Virus record (IMG/VR): IMGVR_UViG_3300030090_001917
Location: 1 to 24,802 of that record
Length of the DNA: 24,802 bases
Source of the DNA: a virus
Reading direction: 5' to 3' (one strand)
Below the pieces are notes generated by a model that was given only the letters and a program-made list of their open reading frames with translations, searched no databases and was not told the DNA's origin. The number at the start of each line of letters is the position of its first letter. Position 1 is the first letter of the stretch. The translations under genes were made by a program, and so were the position numbers. Shown here in pieces: positions 23,696-24,802 of this stretch.

Positions 23696-24802
23696 CTATT
23701 TAATTATTTTAGATACATTGCCGTCGTTTTTATATCTGGCTATGCTTATATTTAGTTTTTGTCTTTCAATCCTAGCATTTGGCGCGTACAAATGTCTATT
23801 ACATGCCATTATGGCTAAACCAGAACTAATTGCGGCATCGAATTTTGTTCTCTTGTTTATATCAAATTTAGCCCAATCGTTTAGCGTGCGGTTAAAATAC
23901 ATCGTGCCGTAGTTACCGTTAGACTGTAAACCCACTCTATCTTGTATGTACATTTCTATAGCAGCAGCGTGGGCTTGTTTTATATCTTCACTAGAGTTTG
24001 GTATACCACCTATTTCTTTTTCTGCTATAGATAATTTTTTCCATGTTTTATCTGGTCTGTTCATTGAGTAGCCTCTATAACCTCTTCTTCTTAAGTAATA
24101 TAAAAGCCTAGGTTTATTGTTTTCAGCAAGCAAAGGCATACCATAAAACACCAATGCCATTAACACATCTTCAAAAAACATCTCAGCGGTTTGTGGTCTA
24201 GCTATATATTCTAAGAAAAAAGAACTAGAAGGTGCTTCTTCCATTGAAAATTTAGTCAAACCGTGTAAAGCGCCATTAGAACCTCTACCATCTACTGTTC
24301 CTGATATATCATATGAGTCACAACCAAAAGCACCTATGTGTTCATTACCAGGATATTTAACACCATTCTTTGCTATAATTTTATTTTGCAAATGAACTGG
24401 TGGCACCCAACTTATATTAAATCTGCCTTTTGCGTCTGGATAAAATATTACTTGAGAATCTTTAACACCGTTAACCCATTGAAAATTACCTTTTGATATA
24501 ACAGCGCTATTACCTATACCTTCGTTATAATCTATTTGTTCGTATATTTTTACTAAATTAAATATACTGTTTAAAGCCTCATCTCTAAACGCATGCTCTT
24601 CAGTTCTTGGAAACTGTCTGTAGAACTCGTTTAAAGCATCGTGATCTCCTTTTAAACCATCAACTTCATTTTGCCAACTATCTACTACACCTATATCTAT
24701 TAATTCGCCATCTGGGGCAAACACGTCTGTGTCAGGAGTAGTGAATACTGGAACTCCGTACTCGTCAATAAATCCTTCGTAGTTCCATTCCATTGGGATA
24801 AA
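23696..24802 (-). CDS. Terminase large subunit, C-terminal nuclease part (5' end outside window)
   Basis: The frame is open to the right edge: three residues (FIP) precede MEWNYEGFIDEYGVPVF, so the ATG at 24793 is internal and the ATPase domain lies outside. The visible sequence begins with the end of the ATPase and linker: FYRQFPRTEEHAFRDEALN, the usual site where terminases have (Y/F)PxT..EAF. The RNase H-like nuclease follows. Numbering from the internal ATG, GAFGCDSYD carries candidate acidic D159 and D162, LLAENNKPRLLYYLRRRGYR carries E224, and RTKFDAAISSGLAIMACN carries D319. Together they form the usual three-carboxylate site. The domain cuts concatemeric DNA at initiation and headful end. 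The C-terminus (NARIERQKLNISIARYKNDG) is basic. No terminase small subunit gene is visible. Confidence 0.9.
   Translation of the reverse strand, partial: FIPMEWNYEGFIDEYGVPVFTTPDTDVFAPDGELIDIGVVDSWQNEVDGLKGDHDALNEFYRQFPRTEEHAFRDEALNSIFNLVKIYEQIDYNEGIGNSAVISKGNFQWVNGVKDSQVIFYPDAKGRFNISWVPPVHLQNKIIAKNGVKYPGNEHIGAFGCDSYDISGTVDGRGSNGALHGLTKFSMEEAPSSSFFLEYIARPQTAEMFFEDVLMALVFYGMPLLAENNKPRLLYYLRRRGYRGYSMNRPDKTWKKLSIAEKEIGGIPNSSEDIKQAHAAAIEMYIQDRVGLQSNGNYGTMYFNRTLNDWAKFDINKRTKFDAAISSGLAIMACNRHLYAPNARIERQKLNISIARYKNDGNVSKIIK

Noticed and set aside
18568-23760. Bacteroidota-type promoter (TTTG and TAnnTTTG) upstream of capsid, scaffold, portal or 275-residue genes
   Set aside because: No convincing match on the minus strand was seen in those intergenic regions; late genes may use a phage-specific signal or a promoter outside the window.
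1-24802. tRNA genes, CRISPR arrays, insertion sequences or attachment sites
   Set aside because: No cloverleaf, regularly spaced repeat, transposase or inverted-repeat pair was noticed; coding sequence fills nearly all the window and no gap exceeds 68 bases.

Overview
The window is 24.8 kb of AT-rich DNA (roughly one third G+C by eye) with every convincing gene on the minus strand, packed head to tail with gaps of 0 to 68 bases. It is the packaging, head and tail cassette of a tailed double-stranded DNA phage, most likely a short-tailed (podovirus-type) one. No tail tape measure, tail tube, sheath or baseplate genes are seen, and the last three genes resemble in size and order the internal (ejection) proteins of podoviruses. 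No integrase, replication, lysis, tRNA or host metabolic gene is present. None of the 14 visible gene starts has a Shine-Dalgarno motif; all have A/T-rich leaders. With the low G+C and the marine-phage look of many proteins, this points to a Bacteroidota (flavobacterial) host. The host assignment is inference.

Layout in transcription order (right to left). 24802-23696: C-terminal part of the large terminase. 23690-21237: portal protein. 21208-20087: probable scaffold. 20069-18636: major capsid protein, followed by a strong hairpin terminator with a UUCG tetraloop (18626-18597). 18567-17740: conserved protein of unknown function. 17682-17509: 57-residue protein with a CGC motif. 17506-16778 and 16777-15908: two proteins that look like head-to-tail ring or connector components. 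15904-9851: a 2017-residue protein with a short N-terminal signature and WTD motif suggesting a giant tail nozzle (muzzle) protein. 9845-7539: beta-rich adhesin-like protein. 7534-7178: small virion-type protein. 7137-6658: cupin-fold protein. 6661-6011, 6007-3290 and 3281 to beyond base 1: three probable ejected proteins of 216, 905 and more than 1093 residues. The last is open at the left edge.

How it fits together: terminase packages DNA through the portal into a shell built by capsid protein on scaffold. Ring proteins and the nozzle form the short tail, the adhesin-like protein probably contacts the host, and the ejection proteins would be carried in the head and released into the cell envelope. 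The terminator just after the capsid gene would let capsid mRNA exceed that of the downstream, lower-copy tail genes.

Most unusual items: a cysteine-rich, internally duplicated module (20 cysteines in about 160 residues, none elsewhere) inside the 905-residue putative ejection protein; the UUCG terminator after the capsid gene; a near-identical A/T-only leader before two separate genes; a C/H cluster at the C-terminus of the adhesin-like protein; and the 2017-residue nozzle candidate.
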